Shown piece by piece: positions 25,458 through 34,110 of a stretch of DNA of 64,000 bases (within the stretch, counting starts at the first letter, position 1; the number at the start of each line of letters is the position of its first letter). The notes beneath the pieces were generated by a model. That model did not search any database and had not been told where the DNA came from. It saw only the letters and a list, made by a program, of their open reading frames with translations. The translations under genes were made by a program, and so were the position numbers. This stretch comes from Pseudomonas sp. efr-133-TYG-5 (GTDB lineage Bacteria > Pseudomonadota > Gammaproteobacteria > Pseudomonadales > Pseudomonadaceae): the NCBI RefSeq assembly GCF_030209175.1, contig NZ_JARVSM010000004.1:434001-498000 (forward strand), given 5' to 3'.

Positions 25458-26555
25458 TTGCCTATTTTTTCTTCTTTGCGCAATGCCCTGCTGGTCGCTG
25501 CCGGCCTGACGTTCGCTGTCGGTGCCCAAGCCGCCGGTACTGTGCATATTTATAACTGGTCCGATTACATCGGCGAGACCACCCTGGCCGACTTCCAGAA
25601 GGCCACCGGGATCAAGCCGGTGTATGACGTGTTCGACTCCAACGAAACCCTGGAAGGCAAGCTGCTGGCCGGGCGTACCGGCTACGACGTGGTGGTGCCG
25701 TCGAACCACTTCCTCGGCAAGCAGATCAAGGCCGGCGCCTTCCAGAAGCTCGACAAGGCGCAGCTGAGCAATTATTCCAACCTTGACCCGGTGCTGCTCA
25801 AGCGCCTGGAGCAGAACGATCCTGGCAACCTCTACGCCGTGCCATACCTGTGGGGCACCAACGGCATCGGCTACAACGTCGACAAGGTCAAGGCTGTGCT
25901 GGGCATCGACAAGATCGATTCCTGGAGCGTGCTGTTCGAACCGGAAAACATCAAGAAGCTGCACAGCTGCGGCGTGGCGTTCCTCGATTCGGCCGATGAA
26001 ATGATGCCGACCGTGCTCAACTACATGGGCCTGAACGCCAACAGCACCGATCCCAAGGATTACGCCAAGGCCACGGACAAATTGCTAGCCGTGCGTCCCT
26101 ACGTGACCTACTTCCATTCCTCGAAATACATCGGCGACCTGGCCAACGGCGACATCTGCGTGGCCATCGGTTTCTCCGGCGACATCTTCCAGGCCAAGCA
26201 CCGTGCCGAGGAAGCCAAGAAAGGCGTGAACATCGCCTACTCGATCCCGAAAGAGGGCGGCGCGCTGTGGTTCGACATGCTGGCGATTCCGAAGGACTCG
26301 TCCAACGTCAAGGAAGCCCACGCCTTCATCAACTATTTGCTGAAACCTGAGGTGATCGCCCAGGTCAGTGATTACGTCGGTTACGCCAACCCCAACCCGG
26401 GTTCGGACAAGCTGATGGAGCAGTCCATTCGCACCGATGCAGCGGTTTACCCACCGCAGGCCGTCCTCGACAAGACCTACGTGTCGGTCGAGTTGCCACC
26501 GAACATTCAGCGTTTGATGACCCGCAGCTGGACCAAGGTCAAGTCGGGCAAGTAA
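25458..26555 (+). CDS. spuE: Polyamine-binding periplasmic protein SpuE (spermidine type), TTG start
   Basis: A 365-residue PotF-family protein. The start is most likely TTG at 25458: AGAGGA sits 7 bases upstream and the reading gives a normal signal peptide (PIFSSLRNALLVAAG...AQA) before AGTVHIYNWSDYIGETTL. No in-frame ATG exists upstream in a sensible place. It keeps the polyamine-site segments WSDYI and YDVFDSNETLEGKLLAGRTGYD. Tandem paralogue of spuD; in P. aeruginosa SpuE is spermidine-specific and affects type III secretion. It is 68 bases upstream of spuF. Confidence 0.92.
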   Translation: MPIFSSLRNALLVAAGLTFAVGAQAAGTVHIYNWSDYIGETTLADFQKATGIKPVYDVFDSNETLEGKLLAGRTGYDVVVPSNHFLGKQIKAGAFQKLDKAQLSNYSNLDPVLLKRLEQNDPGNLYAVPYLWGTNGIGYNVDKVKAVLGIDKIDSWSVLFEPENIKKLHSCGVAFLDSADEMMPTVLNYMGLNANSTDPKDYAKATDKLLAVRPYVTYFHSSKYIGDLANGDICVAIGFSGDIFQAKHRAEEAKKGVNIAYSIPKEGGALWFDMLAIPKDSSNVKEAHAFINYLLKPEVIAQVSDYVGYANPNPGSDKLMEQSIRTDAAVYPPQAVLDKTYVSVELPPNIQRLMTRSWTKVKSGK

Positions 26556-26623
26556 GGCACACAGTATCCTGGGTTCGTCCGCATCGGGCGAACTGCACTC
26601 TTTATTTTCTGGGAGTTTCGTAA

Positions 26624-27766
26624 ATGGCAGTTGCCTCCGGCGCCTATAAGAAAGCCCTCGAGGGCGACCAGACACCTAAGCAGGTGCTGGTCAAAATCGA
26701 CCGGGTCACGAAGAAGTTCGACGAGACGATTGCCGTGGACGATGTGTCCCTGGAAATCAAGAAAGGCGAGATCTTCGCCCTGCTCGGCGGTTCGGGATCG
26801 GGCAAATCCACGCTGCTGCGGATGCTGGCAGGGTTCGAACGGCCCACGGAGGGGCGCATTTTCCTCGACGGCGTCGACATCACCGACATGCCGCCGTACG
26901 AGCGTCCGATCAACATGATGTTCCAGTCGTACGCCTTGTTCCCGCACATGACCGTGGCGCAGAACATCGCCTTCGGCCTCAAGCAGGACAAGATCCCCAA
27001 CGCCGAGATCGATGCGCGCGTGGCCGAGATGCTCAAGCTGGTGCAGATGAGCCAGTACGCCAAGCGCAAGCCGCATCAACTGTCTGGCGGTCAGCGCCAG
27101 CGTGTGGCCCTGGCGCGTTCGCTGGCCAAGCGGCCGAAGCTGCTGCTGCTCGACGAACCGATGGGTGCCCTCGACAAGAAACTGCGTTCGCAGATGCAGC
27201 TGGAGCTGGTGGAGATCATCGAGCGCGTCGGCGTGACCTGCGTGATGGTGACCCACGACCAGGAAGAGGCCATGACCATGGCCGAGCGCATCGCGATCAT
27301 GCACCTGGGCTGGATCGCCCAGATCGGCAGTCCGATCGACATCTACGAAACCCCGACCAGTCGCCTGGTCTGCGAATTCATCGGTAACGTGAACATCTTC
27401 GAAGGCGAAGTGATCGACGACGCCGAAGGCCACGCGACCATCACCTGCAAGGACCTCGACCGGCAGATCTACGTCGGCCACGGCATCAGCACCTCGGTGC
27501 AGGACAAGTCCGTGACCTACGCGATCCGTCCGGAGAAGCTGCTGGTCACCGCCGACCAGCCGACCTGCGAATACAACTGGTCGAGCGGCAAGGTGCATGA
27601 CATCGCCTACCTCGGCGGGCACTCGGTGTTCTACGTCGAATTGCCGAGCGGCAAACTGGTGCAGTCGTTCGTCGCCAACGCCGAACGCCGTGGCGCCCGC
27701 CCGACCTGGGGCGATCAGGTCTACGTGTGGTGGGAAGACGACAGCGGCGTGGTGCTTCGCTCATGA
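26624..27766 (+). CDS. spuF: Polyamine ABC transporter ATPase SpuF (PotG/PotA type)
   Basis: A 380-residue ATPase. Walker A GGSGSGKST, Q-loop MMFQSYALFPHMTV, signature LSGGQRQR, Walker B LLLLDEPMGALD and switch His in VTHDQEEAM are visible. A C-terminal TOBE-type regulatory domain (about 290-380) follows. It ends in an ATGA overlap with spuG, showing translational coupling. It drives uptake through SpuG-SpuH. Confidence 0.95.
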   Translation: MAVASGAYKKALEGDQTPKQVLVKIDRVTKKFDETIAVDDVSLEIKKGEIFALLGGSGSGKSTLLRMLAGFERPTEGRIFLDGVDITDMPPYERPINMMFQSYALFPHMTVAQNIAFGLKQDKIPNAEIDARVAEMLKLVQMSQYAKRKPHQLSGGQRQRVALARSLAKRPKLLLLDEPMGALDKKLRSQMQLELVEIIERVGVTCVMVTHDQEEAMTMAERIAIMHLGWIAQIGSPIDIYETPTSRLVCEFIGNVNIFEGEVIDDAEGHATITCKDLDRQIYVGHGISTSVQDKSVTYAIRPEKLLVTADQPTCEYNWSSGKVHDIAYLGGHSVFYVELPSGKLVQSFVANAERRGARPTWGDQVYVWWEDDSGVVLRS

Positions 27767-28683
27767 ACATGCGCAAATTCAAACGCCGCCTCAATCGAAT
27801 AATTCCCGGTGGCCGCCAACTGGTCATCGGGGTTCCGTTCATCTGGCTGTTCCTGTTCTTCATGCTGCCGTTCTTCATCGTCCTGAAGATCAGCTTCGCC
27901 GAAGCGGACGTGGCCATCCCGCCGTACACCGAGATCTACACCTACGCCGAGCAGAAGCTGCAGCTGCTGCTGAACCTGGGCAACTACGCGATGCTCGGCG
28001 ACGACGAGTTGTACATCGCCGCGTACCTCGGCTCGCTGAAGATGGCGTTCTTCAGCACGATCCTCTGCCTGCTGATCGGCTACCCGATGGCCTACGCCAT
28101 TGCCAGCGCCCGTAAAGAGCTGCAGACGGTGCTGGTGCTGCTGATCATGATGCCGACCTGGACCGCGATCCTGATCCGCGTGTATGCGTGGATGGGCATT
28201 CTCAGCAACAACGGCCTGCTCAACGGTTTCCTGATGAGCATGGGCCTGATCGACGAGCCGCTGCAGATCCTCAACACCAACCTGGCGGTGTATATCGGCG
28301 TGGTCTATTCGTACCTGCCGTTCATGATCCTGCCGTTGTACGCCAACCTGGTGAAGCACGATACCAGCCTGCTGGAAGCCGCGTCCGACCTGGGCTCGAG
28401 CACCTTCAACAGCTTCTGGAAAATCACCGTGCCGCTGTCGAAGAACGGCATCATCGCCGGCTGCATGCTGGTGTTCATCCCGGTGGTGGGCGAGTTCGTG
28501 ATTCCGGAGCTGCTCGGCGGTCCGGAGACCCTGATGATCGGTAAAGTGCTCTGGCAGGAGTTCTTCAACAACCGCGACTGGCCGGTGGCGTCCGCCCTGG
28601 CAGTGGTGATGCTGGCGATCCTGATTGTGCCGATCATTCTGTTCAACCGCAGTCAGGCCAAGGAAATGGAGGGTAAAGAATGA
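27763..28683 (+). CDS. spuG: Polyamine ABC transporter permease SpuG
   Basis: A 306-residue inner-membrane permease of the PotH type with about six helices. The EAA loop is near residues 200-220 (LLEAASDLGSSTFNSFWKITVPLSKNGI). The start at 27763 overlaps the spuF stop and the stop overlaps spuH, both as ATGA. It pairs with SpuH to form the channel. Confidence 0.95.
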   Translation: MNMRKFKRRLNRIIPGGRQLVIGVPFIWLFLFFMLPFFIVLKISFAEADVAIPPYTEIYTYAEQKLQLLLNLGNYAMLGDDELYIAAYLGSLKMAFFSTILCLLIGYPMAYAIASARKELQTVLVLLIMMPTWTAILIRVYAWMGILSNNGLLNGFLMSMGLIDEPLQILNTNLAVYIGVVYSYLPFMILPLYANLVKHDTSLLEAASDLGSSTFNSFWKITVPLSKNGIIAGCMLVFIPVVGEFVIPELLGGPETLMIGKVLWQEFFNNRDWPVASALAVVMLAILIVPIILFNRSQAKEMEGKE

Positions 28684-29570
28684 AGCGCTTCCGTTTCTCC
28701 AGCCTGATGCTGGTGCTCGGCCTGTTGTTCATCTACCTGCCGATGCTGATCCTGGTGATCTACTCGTTCAACGCCTCGAAACTGGTGACGGTATGGGGCG
28801 GCTGGTCGATCAAGTGGTATGTCGGCCTGCTCGACAACACGCAACTGATGGGCTCGGTGGTGCGCTCGCTGGAAATCGCCTGCTACACCGCCATCGCGGC
28901 GGTGGCGCTGGGCACGCTGGCGGCGTTCGTGCTGACGCGGATCACCCGCTTCAAGGGCCGTACGCTGTTCGGCGGCCTGGTGACGGCACCGCTGGTGATG
29001 CCGGAAGTGATCACCGGTCTGTCGCTGTTGCTGCTGTTCGTGGCCATGGCGCAGATGATCGGCTGGCCGCAGGAGCGTGGCATTGTCACCATCTGGATCG
29101 CCCACACGACGTTCTGTGCGGCCTACGTGGCGGTGGTGGTGTCGGCGCGTCTGCGTGAGCTGGACCTGTCGATCGAAGAGGCGGCCATGGACCTGGGTGC
29201 GCGGCCGTGGAAGGTGTTCTTCCTGATCACCATCCCGATGATCGCGCCATCGCTGGCGGCGGGCGGCATGATGTCGTTCGCCCTGTCGCTGGATGACCTG
29301 GTGCTGGCCAGCTTCGTTTCCGGGCCGGGTTCGACGACCCTGCCGATGGAAGTATTCTCGGCGGTGCGCCTGGGCGTGAAGCCGGAGATCAACGCGGTGG
29401 CCAGCCTGATTCTGCTGGCGGTGTCGCTGGTGACCTTCATGGTCTGGTTCTTCAGCCGCCGTGCCGAAGAAGCGCGCAAGAAAGCCATCCAGCAAGCCAT
29501 CGAAGAAAGCGCTGCCGACTCGTGGAAGCAACCGGACGTGCGTCGCGCACCGGCGCCGGAAGCGGCTTAA
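28680..29570 (+). CDS. spuH: Polyamine ABC transporter permease SpuH
   Basis: A 296-residue PotI-type permease with six predicted helices and an EAA loop (IEEAAMDLGARPWKVFFLITIPMIAPSL, about 161-188). It overlaps spuG by four bases. Last gene of the operon; a strong hairpin at 29577-29604 follows at once. The C-terminal tail (RRAEEARKKAIQQAIEES...) is charged and cytoplasmic. Confidence 0.95.
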   Translation: MKRFRFSSLMLVLGLLFIYLPMLILVIYSFNASKLVTVWGGWSIKWYVGLLDNTQLMGSVVRSLEIACYTAIAAVALGTLAAFVLTRITRFKGRTLFGGLVTAPLVMPEVITGLSLLLLFVAMAQMIGWPQERGIVTIWIAHTTFCAAYVAVVVSARLRELDLSIEEAAMDLGARPWKVFFLITIPMIAPSLAAGGMMSFALSLDDLVLASFVSGPGSTTLPMEVFSAVRLGVKPEINAVASLILLAVSLVTFMVWFFSRRAEEARKKAIQQAIEESAADSWKQPDVRRAPAPEAA

Positions 29571-29576
29571 GCCAGT

Positions 29577-29604
29577 GGGTTGATCACAACTCTGTGATCA
29601 ACCC
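29577..29604 (+). terminator. Perfect hairpin after spuH
   Basis: A perfect 12-base stem GGGTTGATCACA/TGTGATCAACCC with a 4-base loop, 6 bases after the spuH stop. There is no following T-tract, so it may protect the message or end transcription inefficiently rather than act as a classic terminator. Confidence 0.6.
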
Positions 29605-29612
29605 CAATCCAA

Positions 29613-29640
29613 ACTGTGGGAGCGAGCCTGCTCCCACAGT
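29613..29640. repeat. Collapsed REP pair
   Basis: ACTGTGGGAGC and GCTCCCACAGT form a perfect 11-base stem around only GAGCCT. It looks like two facing REP copies fused after loss of the spacer and the inner CTCGCGA parts. Confidence 0.75.
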
Positions 29641-29645
29641 TGGTT

Positions 29646-30287
29646 TCAGGCCGACCAGGGAGACTTGCGGATGACCTCGACGAAGTTCATCGGCTTGAAC
29701 CCCGGCTCCTGATCCTTCAGTACATCAGTCTTCACATTGCCAAACGTCGTCTGCGGACGATGGCGCAAGCCGTCGGCAAACGCGCAGATGATGCATTCCT
29801 TGAAGCCATCTCCGCGTGGATGCGCATGCACCACCGCCTCGCGCTGCACGCTGCTGAACGCCGCGTAGTCCATGCCCAGCACGTCCATCTCGACACCTGC
29901 GGTCACCAGCGCCACGGTCGGCCGCAGATGCTTCGGCACCCCCGGTGTGGTGTGCAGGGCGATCGACAGCCAGACCTGTTCGATGTCGTCGTCACTCAAG
30001 CCGTACGGCTTGAGAAACGCCGCTGCTGCGTTGGCGCCGTCGACTTCGAAACGCTCGTCATCGCTGCGATGCCCTTCGACCAGGCCGAGGTCATGGAACA
30101 TCGCGCCGACGTACAGCAGCTCCGGATCGTAGGCCAGTTGCTGGCGCTCGCCGCTCAAGGCACCGAACAGAAACACCCGCCGCGAGTGGTGGTAGAGCAG
30201 GTCGGATTCGATGTCGCGGATGTACTCGGTGGTGGCCCGGGCGAGGGCGCTGTCGGGGATCTGTATACCGGCGATGGTCGTGGTCAT
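29646..30287 (-). CDS. HD-domain phosphohydrolase-like protein
   Basis: A 213-residue soluble protein with an HD metal-binding fold: HHSRRVFLFG (first His, about 33-42), MFHDLGLVEGH (His-Asp pair, about 63-73) and LSIALHTTPG with a late His. This pattern resembles cyanamide-hydratase-like HD proteins rather than (p)ppGpp or nucleotide enzymes, but the substrate is unknown. Start at 30287 with GAGGAAG upstream. It is divergent from a GlxA-type regulator across 190 bases, so that regulator is its likely controller. Family is fairly certain; function is not. Confidence 0.8.
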   Translation of the reverse strand: MTTTIAGIQIPDSALARATTEYIRDIESDLLYHHSRRVFLFGALSGERQQLAYDPELLYVGAMFHDLGLVEGHRSDDERFEVDGANAAAAFLKPYGLSDDDIEQVWLSIALHTTPGVPKHLRPTVALVTAGVEMDVLGMDYAAFSSVQREAVVHAHPRGDGFKECIICAFADGLRHRPQTTFGNVKTDVLKDQEPGFKPMNFVEVIRKSPWSA

Positions 30288-30477
30288 GTTGTGCTTCCTC
30301 GTCGAAAACGCCGTCGCGGCGCTGATGGGGAAAGTCTGTTCCCGGGGGCAAAACCGGACAATCGATCCATGGCTGCGATCCTTGCCATTGCACCTGCAAA
30401 TCGTGCCAGCTCGCTTCTGCGGCGAGGATTGGCTAGGGTTGGCGCTGATCCGCCATTCCCCTGGAGCCGAGATTGCC

Positions 30478-31443
30478 ATGAACAGAACCGTCGCCATCGT
30501 GGTGTTCCCCGGTGTGCAGGCACTGGACGTCAGCGGGCCGATGGATGTGTTCGCCGAGGCCAATCGCTTCCTGCCACCCGAGGCGCACTATCGGCTGGAA
30601 GTGATCGGGGTCGAGCAGGGGCCGATGGCCTGCTCCAACGGCTTGCACCTCAGCGCTCACCGACACTTCAGCGCAGCGCTGGAGGCCTATGACTTGCTGC
30701 TGGTGGCCGGTGGGCCGCAGTTGCCGTTCCTCGATTTCGGCAGCGTGTTCGGCGCCTGGCTGCGCGAGGCGTGTGCGCGGGCGCGACGCTTCGGGTCGAT
30801 CTGCAATGGTGCGTTCATGTTGGCCAGGGCAGGGTTGCTCGACGGGCGCACCGTCACCACCCACTGGAACGACGCCGAGGCGCTGGCGCAGTTATGCCCG
30901 TCGACGCAGGTCGAGGCCGATCGCCTGTATGTCGAGGACGGCACGCTCTACACCTCGGCGGGGGTGACGGCGGGGATCGATCTGTCGCTGTACCTGCTGG
31001 CTCGCGATCACGGCGCCGACGTGGCGCTGAGCGTGGCCAAGCGCCTGGTGGTATTCACCCAGCGTTCGGGCGGGCAGTCGCAATTCAGTCCGTTCCTCAC
31101 GCCCCACGCCGAACCGACGTCGGCGGTGGCGAGGGTGCAGCTGTATGTGCTGGCCAATCTCACCGGCGACCTGAGCATTGCCGACCTGGCGAATGCCGCC
31201 AACATGAGCGCGCGGAATTTTTCCCGGGTATTTGCCCGTGAGGCCAAAGTCACCCCGGCCGAGTTCGTCGAGCGGGCGCGGGTGGATGCGGCGCGGGTGA
31301 TGCTGGAAAGGACCACGGCGCCGTTGAAGACCGTGGCCTATCAGTGCGGTTTTCGTGATGCCCAGCATATGCGCAGCGTGTTCAACCGTCGGTTGGGGGT
31401 GACGCCGCAGCAGTTCCGGCTGAATTTTGCCTTGATGCTCTGA
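30478..31443 (+). CDS. GlxA-type AraC regulator with DJ-1/PfpI domain
   Basis: A 321-residue regulator. The N-terminal DJ-1/PfpI glutaminase-like domain (about 1-180) begins MNRTVAIVVFPGVQALDVSGPMDVF and has the nucleophile-elbow region FGSICNGAFMLARAG, with Cys at the elbow. The C-terminal AraC double HTH (about 220-315) reads LSIADLANAANMSARNFSRVFAREAKVTPAEF and a second helix pair. Members sense amines or amino-acid derivatives (glycine betaine, carnitine, arginine). Divergent from the HD hydrolase. The ATG at 30478 gives the canonical N terminus. The ligand is unknown. Confidence 0.9.
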   Translation: MNRTVAIVVFPGVQALDVSGPMDVFAEANRFLPPEAHYRLEVIGVEQGPMACSNGLHLSAHRHFSAALEAYDLLLVAGGPQLPFLDFGSVFGAWLREACARARRFGSICNGAFMLARAGLLDGRTVTTHWNDAEALAQLCPSTQVEADRLYVEDGTLYTSAGVTAGIDLSLYLLARDHGADVALSVAKRLVVFTQRSGGQSQFSPFLTPHAEPTSAVARVQLYVLANLTGDLSIADLANAANMSARNFSRVFAREAKVTPAEFVERARVDAARVMLERTTAPLKTVAYQCGFRDAQHMRSVFNRRLGVTPQQFRLNFALML

Positions 31444-31466
31444 GCCCTTGCTGTCCTTAAGGGCCC

Positions 31467-31570
31467 TTTCGCTGGCAAGCCAGCTCCCACAGGTTCTCTG
31501 CTGGTCTCATGATTTGTGAGCGAGACAAAAACCTGTGGGAGCTGCGGTGCGACGATTCGACTGGCCAGCC
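31467..31570. repeat. REP pair, GCTGGCAAGCCAGC subtype, right arm eroded
   Basis: The left copy (TCGCTGGCAAGCCAGCTCCCACAGG) is intact. The facing copy starts CCTGTGGGAGCTG but then reads CGGTGCGACGATTCGACTGGCCAG. This subtype differs from the CGAGCCTGCTCG subtype in its inner stem. Confidence 0.75.
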
Positions 31571-31596
31571 ATGGGGCCAGCCCAGCCAGCACAAAT

Positions 31597-34008
31597 CTAT
31601 TGTGCAGCCCTTGCCGGCAACAGCTTCAAGGTGCTGCGGGTGTTGGCCGTCACCTCTTCCTCGCTGAAATGCGCCTGCACATACAGGCCGTCCACATACG
31701 CTTCGGCCTGATCGTCGTAGTGGCTGTCGAATGGCACGCCGCTCTGGCCGACCGGGTTGATCGTCAGGCTGTGGGCCGGGTCGGCGAAGTCCACCAGTCG
31801 CCGGGTGGAGGGGCCGTACGTGACGGGCCACGGCGCCGGGCCGATTTTCGCCGAGAGGTTGTTGGGCACCTCATGGGAGCCGGGTGCGGCAAACGGGCCG
31901 ACGTTGAAGAGGCGGTCCAGCGGCTTCTGCTGGCCCAGCGGATGGCCGTGGGTCAGGGTGTGGGCCTTGCCCCACTGCCACGCGGAGACATCGTCGCCGA
32001 GGGTCAGCTTCAGATGCTGGATGCTGGCCTGCCACGCCGCGCGCACGGTGTCGGCGCGGGTTTCCTTGGCCGGCGTGTTGCGGTTGTCCCACCACGGTGA
32101 CTGCGCGTCCGCCGCCAGCCTTGGCAGCGCGGCATCGATCACCCGCGTCGACAACAGCGTCTCGAAGAAATCATTGCCCAGCTCATCGCGCATCGCCGCA
32201 TCCGCCAGATCGAAGAGGAACTGGTTGAACACGGTCGCGCTGACCGAATCCAGCGGGTAATCCCCCGGCCACTGCGCCATCTGCTCGAGCAGCTTCAGTT
32301 GCGCCGGGTCGCTGACCACCTCGCGCAACACCGGCAGCAATGGCGCCAGCAGGCGCGGGCCATACGCCGTGGTCGTGCCCAGTTGCAGCGCCTGGTTGGC
32401 TTCGTTGCTCCACTTCACATTCTTCTCGGCCAGCTGACGATTGAGCTGCTGGCCGCGGTCGGCGAGGTTGTAGTAGCCGGGAATCTCCATGCCGGTCGGC
32501 GACACGGGCTGGAAGTTGGCCGAGACGATATAACCCCGCGCCGGGTTCTCTTCCTGCGGGTTGGCGCTGAACGGGTAGTAGCCGTCCTTGTCCGCCTGCG
32601 TACCGCTGCCGTCGAGAATGAAGCCCGGCCTGACCCCCGCCGGACGCTTGGGCAGCAGGGCCGAGGCCCACCAGGCGATATCGCCCTTGGCATTGGCATA
32701 GACGATGTTCAGCCCGGGGGCCTGCACCTTGGCCGCGGCCGCGCGGGCCTTGGCCAGGGTGTCGGCGCGGTTGAGCTGATAGAAGCCGTCGAGGATCGGG
32801 TTGGGCGTTTCGAGGAACGCCCACCACATGGCAATCGGGGTCTTGCCGGCGGCGCTGCCGAGGGCGTCGTTGACGATCGGGCCGTGGGGCGACTGGCGCA
32901 GGGTCAGCGTCACCGGTGCCTGGCCTTTCACGGCGATCTGCTGCTCGCTGGTCACCAGGTCGGTCCACTGGCCGTGATACCAGACCTGGTTCGGGTTGTC
33001 CGGGTTGACCTTCTCGGCGATCAGGTCGAGGTCATCGTTCTGGAACATGGTCAGGCTCCAGCCGAAGTCCAGGTTGTGCCCGAGGAACGCGAACGGCACC
33101 AGCGCCTGATGATGGCCGTACAGCTCGAAGCCCGGCGCCGACAGCTGCGCCTCGTACCACACCGCCGGCACCGAGAAACGAATGTGCGGGTCACCGGCCA
33201 GCAGCGGCTTGCCACTCTGGCTGCGGCTGCCGGCGATGACCCAGGCGTTGCTGCCTTCGAACTGCGGCAGGCCGTTGTCGATCAGCGCCTGCTCGCTGAG
33301 GCGGGCGAGGGCGGTCAGATCCTGCCAGTCACGGGCGGCGAGGGCGGGCGCCGGTTTGCCGTGCCCCTTGGCGAGCACGCCCTGGGGCTGCCAGTCGAGG
33401 TCGAAGACATTCAGGTAATCGGCGCCGAGTTGATCGCGCACGTAGGTCAGCAGCGGCTCGGTGCGAAACGCGGCGGCGAAGCTGTAGGCCATGTAACCGG
33501 CGACGCTGATGCTGTCCTCGGCGGTGAACGGCCGCTTGGGGATGCCCAGCACGTCGAACTCGATCGGTGCGGCGTGGCTGTCCTGATACTGGTTGATGCC
33601 GTCCAGATAGGCTTGCAGGGCCTTCCACGCCGGTGACTGCCTGTCGAGACTGGCGACGTACGTGGCGGCGCGCTCGCGGATGCGCAGGCTGCGGAACAGT
33701 TTGTCGGTGTCGAGCAGTTTCGGCCCGAGCACTTCGGCCAGCTCGCCGCGCGCCAGGCGGCGCATGGCTTCCATCTGGAACAGCCGGTCCTGGGCGTGCA
33801 CGTAGCCGAGGGCGCGGTACAGGTCGGTTTCATTTTCGGCGCGGATGTGCGGCACGCCGCGCTCGTCATAGCGCACCGTCACCGAACCCTGCAGGTTGCG
33901 CAGCTCCACCTGGCCCTGACGCGTCGGCTGCTTGCTGTACACATACCAGCCGCCGGCGGCGAGCAGGGCAACGACAAGCAAGGCAAGAACGGTGCAGACG
34001 CGTTTCAT
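31597..34008 (-). CDS. hacB: Penicillin-acylase-family N-terminal-nucleophile hydrolase, HacB-like
   Basis: An 803-residue precursor of the family that includes PvdQ, QuiP and HacB acyl-homoserine lactone acylases. Residues 1-25 form a signal or anchor helix. The alpha chain (about 30-252) ends at the self-cleavage pair G252-S253; S253 in GSNAWVIAG becomes the N-terminal nucleophile of the beta chain. HIRFSVPAVWYEAQL and the following H/N-rich segments are typical. Its place downstream of spuH matches PA0305 (HacB), which I recall degrading long-chain AHLs. Family is certain; AHL as substrate is an inference. Penicillins or other amides are alternatives. Confidence 0.85.
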   Translation of the reverse strand: MKRVCTVLALLVVALLAAGGWYVYSKQPTRQGQVELRNLQGSVTVRYDERGVPHIRAENETDLYRALGYVHAQDRLFQMEAMRRLARGELAEVLGPKLLDTDKLFRSLRIRERAATYVASLDRQSPAWKALQAYLDGINQYQDSHAAPIEFDVLGIPKRPFTAEDSISVAGYMAYSFAAAFRTEPLLTYVRDQLGADYLNVFDLDWQPQGVLAKGHGKPAPALAARDWQDLTALARLSEQALIDNGLPQFEGSNAWVIAGSRSQSGKPLLAGDPHIRFSVPAVWYEAQLSAPGFELYGHHQALVPFAFLGHNLDFGWSLTMFQNDDLDLIAEKVNPDNPNQVWYHGQWTDLVTSEQQIAVKGQAPVTLTLRQSPHGPIVNDALGSAAGKTPIAMWWAFLETPNPILDGFYQLNRADTLAKARAAAAKVQAPGLNIVYANAKGDIAWWASALLPKRPAGVRPGFILDGSGTQADKDGYYPFSANPQEENPARGYIVSANFQPVSPTGMEIPGYYNLADRGQQLNRQLAEKNVKWSNEANQALQLGTTTAYGPRLLAPLLPVLREVVSDPAQLKLLEQMAQWPGDYPLDSVSATVFNQFLFDLADAAMRDELGNDFFETLLSTRVIDAALPRLAADAQSPWWDNRNTPAKETRADTVRAAWQASIQHLKLTLGDDVSAWQWGKAHTLTHGHPLGQQKPLDRLFNVGPFAAPGSHEVPNNLSAKIGPAPWPVTYGPSTRRLVDFADPAHSLTINPVGQSGVPFDSHYDDQAEAYVDGLYVQAHFSEEEVTANTRSTLKLLPARAAQ

Positions 34009-34110
34009 GGAGACTCCTTGTACATGCGGGGTGGCCGCCCATGCGGGCTGTCACAATTAGCACAGACCTGGCGTGCCGCGCATCGCCGTCCTTGAAATGT
34101 CCGGAATGCC

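Noticed and set aside
24160..26555. spuD and spuE as a recent tandem duplication
   Set aside because: The two share the polyamine-site motifs but differ throughout, and the same pair exists in P. aeruginosa, so it is an old functional pair.
31597..34008. Identification of the acylase as PvdQ
   Set aside because: No pyoverdine genes are near, and the position after the spu operon fits HacB.
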